A stretch of 64,000 nt of DNA from assembly GCA_023333565.1 (NCBI GenBank), contig JAJKFH010001679.1, positions 186,001-250,000 of the forward strand. The letters are read 5' to 3'. Shown here piece after piece: positions 60,401-64,000 of this stretch; the first letter of the stretch is position 1, and every line of letters starts with the position of its first letter. The notes under the pieces are model-generated. The model had not been told where the DNA came from. It searched no databases and worked only from the letters and a program-made list of their open reading frames with translations. This DNA comes from Puffinus mauretanicus. Taxonomy: Eukaryota; Chordata; Aves; Procellariiformes; Procellariidae. The position numbers and the translations under genes are program-made.

Positions 60401-61972
60401 ATCATTTTATCTGACCAGACTGTATGTAGGTTTTGCAAGTTCTTGAAATTTAGTCATTCTGTTCTTGCATTTGATGCCTAAGTAAACATTTTTCTCTGTA
60501 TTTATTGGGATGAACTTTCGAACTGCCACTGTTTAGGATGCTAAATCCTGTATAGCCTTACAGGATACTTCCACTTCAAACGTAAATCACAGCACTTCTC
60601 CGTTAAAATGCCTCTGAAAGGTTTCTGTTCTATACAAAGAAAAACGATGCTGAAAAATCTGTGTGGCACTTCATAGGACATTTTTCTCACAGTATCAAAA
60701 AAAGACAGATTTTAGATCAGAGAGTAAACTACTATAAACAATAGCTGCTCACAGGATTTTTGATGCTGTTAAATACCTTCATACAATTAATTCAAGTGAA
60801 GTTACAACAATCTATTTTGGGGATAAAAATAGCCTAATCTACCGTTTAATTAATTAGCATTAAAATGCAAAAAATTTGAAGATTTTTCTATATTAAAGCA
60901 ACACATTTGGGTTTTATTAACAGCCAAATGCAACCTCCCTGCAAATGTACCTTTTCACAAGTAAGAAAAAAATCTCAGCTAAAGAGATGGAGTGTTGCTG
61001 TTTTCAAAGATAAAATAAAAAAAATTAAAAGATATTCAGCTAACAGTTGTTTATATATGCACACCAAAAAATAATTCCAGACACTGATAATGTGAGAACA
61101 AACATTTTATCTGGTTACAAAATATGTTTTAATCACCACACACTAAAGCAATATTCATAGTTGCTAAAAATAAACTTTGTTCTCATTGTACATGTATTTC
61201 AATCAAAGGTTCCAATTTGCTGATAGCAACTGTCATTAAAAATAGTGCTTCAAAGTAATTTATTTAAAATAACCTATCCCATTAGAAGGCTGTACATTCC
61301 TCTCCAAGGACAGAGTTAGAAGTGGCATAATTTTGTAAAAGGAAACATGTGCTGTGGATTGTGATGTTCAACAGACACATGGAAAAGTGAAATCTCTAAT
61401 TTAGAGTGTAGTTAAGAATTAAGCTGAGAGATTACAGAGGAGAGATTTACGGACGTATTAGAACATAAAAATGCAAAGAGCCTGATGAAAGGTTCAAGGA
61501 AGTCAAGTGCCAGAGACTCCAAGGGTTTTACTGACCATCACTAGCAATCAGAAATTCAATACATTTTGCTAGAACATTATCACTGTCGTTGCTAGCAAAG
61601 TCAACTAACTTTAGAAGATATTAATGCAGAAATTACTAAAAAAGTTGCATAAGCAAGTAAGACAAGTGTTCAAATTGAAGATTTTTGGTTCTGTTTTTAA
61701 GTAATTCACTGGATTTTTAATAATTTTATGATCTGTAACAGGACCAAAAATTCAATATGGAGGTGGCCTGGCTTCTACATGCAGAACAGACTACGCAATT
61801 TCTTCTCCATAAAGTGTCACTGGCTCATTAGGCTTAGGGCAAAGTTTAGTCCACAGATGCTGATATCTGTTACAGTAGAACAGAACTACAATAAAATAAG
61901 AAGCTTCTCACCATGAATCTGCTCTGCTGTTTGCCACTGAATTAAATTTTACATATCAAGAGAGCGGGGGCT

Positions 61973-61984
61973 GGGGGGGGGGGG
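61973..61984 (+). repeat. G12 homopolymer
   Basis: A run of 12 G, preceded by GCGGGGGCT. Twelve G in a row is prone to slippage and sequencing error; the exact count should be treated with caution. Confidence 0.9.
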
Positions 61985-64000
61985 AAACAACAACCAGAAT
62001 TTGATGAAGTAGAACTTGGCTACAATTAAAAGACAGATATGGCAAATCATGAGATATAATTTAGTCTCCTAAATAGTCTAAGACCTACTGCTTAACATAT
62101 TCCATGTCATTTTGTGATATTTGACAGATCACCAGAAGCAAGTTAAGGATGTTATGTACCTATACAATGTGTCCTGCACCAAAGCAACTGACTCCTGGAT
62201 ATTAAAGAGGTAAATAAGATTCATGTCTACTTTTCTGTGGAGGACCAAAAGTTATTTTGTTTTCCTAAGGATATAATAATAATTCTAAACACAATTATAA
62301 TCAATGCTAGTGAATGTACCTTAAAAGGCAGAACAACACTTATATGACACATAAGAGACATTTTTCTTAACAAAAACTTTCAATTTACTTTTAAGGAGAT
62401 TCTACACAATTTGGCTAGGATATGAAAATCCAAGGTCAATTCATTGCTCTATCAGATTCAAGCAGCACTAACATAGGAATAAAACCACACTTTGTTCAAC
62501 TGGTTCGATTGGTTCTGATCATCTTCTTCCTCCAGTTATATGCTTACATGTGATTTTTTTTTTTCATTACTTTAATCTGTGATCTGAAATTAAAGGATAG
62601 TTTGTAAGCACAAACTATTTCTTATTACCACAAGATTCCATAAATGGCACTGAAAGCCAAACAGAAGAGCAGGCATCTTTTTCTTGTCTGCCCTGAAACA
62701 ACAGATCTCTGTAAAAGATCTAAAATGGAAAAATGTATATATCCTTGTGCTGCAAGTAAAGAAATAGAAGTCAGCATACCTGAGGTTTTGTATTCTCTTT
62801 TAATAAGTCCACCATTATGTTATTCTATTATGTAACGCTATAAACGATTGATTTGATTTTGAGTATTCAAAATGAAATTGCCAGCTGGGCATCTATCCGT
62901 TCCTCCAAATTAAGCCAAAGCACCTCTGTCAGTCAGGCAACCCAGGCTGGGCACGCATGAACTGAAAAATTAAAAATACACTGCACATTAAGTTTTTACA
63001 TCACTTGGTTCCCCACTCATATTTCCTATTTGAAAAGTTAATCAATGCCTTTAGTTTTGAAGGAAAGCAAATAGCCAGTGCAATGCGAGATTAGTAAGTC
63101 ATACGCTCATTCCTAAATATAGACAGGCTCCAACTACAAGTCCCAGAATCCAAAAAATGCAACATAAGATGGATTTACGCAGCACAGTGCAATTCTGTGA
63201 AAGTACCTGACTTTATTTTGAATTGGCTTTCCCAGGTAGAGAAGCATCGCCACACATGAGCTTGGCTGTATTAATGAGGCCACCCTGTTCTCTCACCCAA
63301 GAGAGTTCAGCTAAACAGGCATATCTAAAAGGACATTTGTCAAGACTTCAGTCTTGAGCAGATGGTTTTAGGACAAGAAAAACCCTGCACATTAAATGAG
63401 TGTTCCTTAGCAACCCTTCCCACCATCTCAAAGGCTAGTTTATCCCAATATCCATTTCACTGGCAAAATTAAAAGCAATGTTCCTATGCCTAGGTACATA
63501 TGTTGCCAGCAGTGGGTTAAAAATCCATCAGATAAGTAGTTTTTGCTCTATTCCAACTGTAGAAAACATGATTTGCTTCTACTTAAAAAAATAAAGTATC
63601 TTCAAAGTTGTTTAAAAATAACACAGTAATTTTAAAAGAATTACTTCATTACAGAGTTAGGCCGGGCAGTTAAAAGTCACTGATGCCAACCAAAGCTGTT
63701 TCTAACCTGTACATTTTACAATTTACATTTCATAATTAGAAGTGCAATCCCCTTTCATTATACTTGAAGTTCAATTGCCAAGTCTGATTAGTATTCTAAT
63801 GCATCCTTCCACTTGCATGTAACATAAAATTTGTTTATTCTTTTCTCCTGCACAAGTTTGGATCAGGAGTAGAGAGAAGTTATTCTTCATCATTATCTGG
63901 AAACATTTTCATAACAGGATGCCAAACTTAAATATTTAATTTTAAAAGTTGTTTAATTACAAACTGTATTCTAATTCCCATTTTTGAGAGTTTTTTCCTG

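Larger units (their letters stand above)
41941..64000 (-). other. EFR3A: EFR3A intron 1 (incomplete), possibly reaching 5' flank
   Basis: This is at least 22 kb of AT-rich sequence with no coding exon, RNA gene or clear transposon. No CpG island or start codon with a Met-Pro-Thr reading and a donor was found, so exon 1 and the promoter lie beyond 64000. 48620-51480 is distinctly less AT-rich than its surroundings but unidentified. Homopolymers occur at 48099, 48817, 58408, 59011 and 61973. A small hairpin lies at 59543-59577. The longest open frame (57290-57685, plus, 131 codons) has no recognisable domain. Confidence 0.8.

Noticed and set aside
41941..64000. EFR3A exon 1 and its CpG-island promoter
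   Set aside because: No CpG-dense stretch and no ATG with a Met-Pro-Thr reading next to a donor was found; it should lie to the right of the window.
1..64000. tRNA, rRNA, CRISPR array, operon or bacterial-type system
   Set aside because: No cloverleaf with intact internal promoter boxes, no spaced identical repeats, and intron/exon structure throughout; the window is animal nuclear DNA.

Overview
The window is vertebrate, almost certainly avian, nuclear DNA. It is AT-rich, intron-dominated and sparsely coding. It carries chicken-repeat-1 (CR1) LINEs of several ages and solo long terminal repeats of avian endogenous retroviruses. Nothing bacterial, plasmid-like, CRISPR-like or phage-like is present. 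The species cannot be fixed from sequence alone.

One host gene runs through the whole window on the minus strand: EFR3A, the plasma-membrane anchor of the phosphatidylinositol 4-kinase III-alpha complex. Ten consecutive coding exons can be placed to the base, with matching phases and GT-AG borders. From 5' to 3' of the gene they are exon 2 (41864-41940), 3 (39940-40067), 4 (37868-38018), 5 (28847-28968), 6 (25034-25183), 7 (17903-18040), 8 (12443-12521), 9 (11389-11524), 10 (9620-9784) and 11 (4119-4233). Together they encode about residues 4-424 of a protein usually about 820 residues long. Exon 1 (promoter, 5' UTR and the first three codons) lies beyond 64000. Exon 12 onward lies left of position 1.

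Layout by region: 1-4118 is intron 11, with a solo LTR (339-932) and a small CR1 relic. 4234-9619 is intron 10, filled by a nearly full-length but inactivated CR1 (about 4470-8769). 9785-11388 is intron 9, with a second LTR of the first family. 12522-17902 is intron 7, with a broken retrocopy of the nuclear-receptor gene NR1D2 (Rev-erb beta) at about 13209-13610, the most unusual object here. 18041-25033 is intron 6, with a CpG-rich LTR of a second family. 28969-37867 is intron 4, with a young minus-strand CR1 tail next to an old plus-strand CR1. 38019-39939 is intron 3, with another second-family LTR. 41941-64000 is the unfinished first intron, with almost no recognisable repeat.

All four LTRs, the long CR1 and the NR1D2 retrocopy lie antisense to EFR3A. 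That is the orientation expected to survive in introns, because polyadenylation and splice signals of sense insertions are harmful. Apart from EFR3A no functional protein gene was found; the other open frames are mobile-element remains or chance frames.
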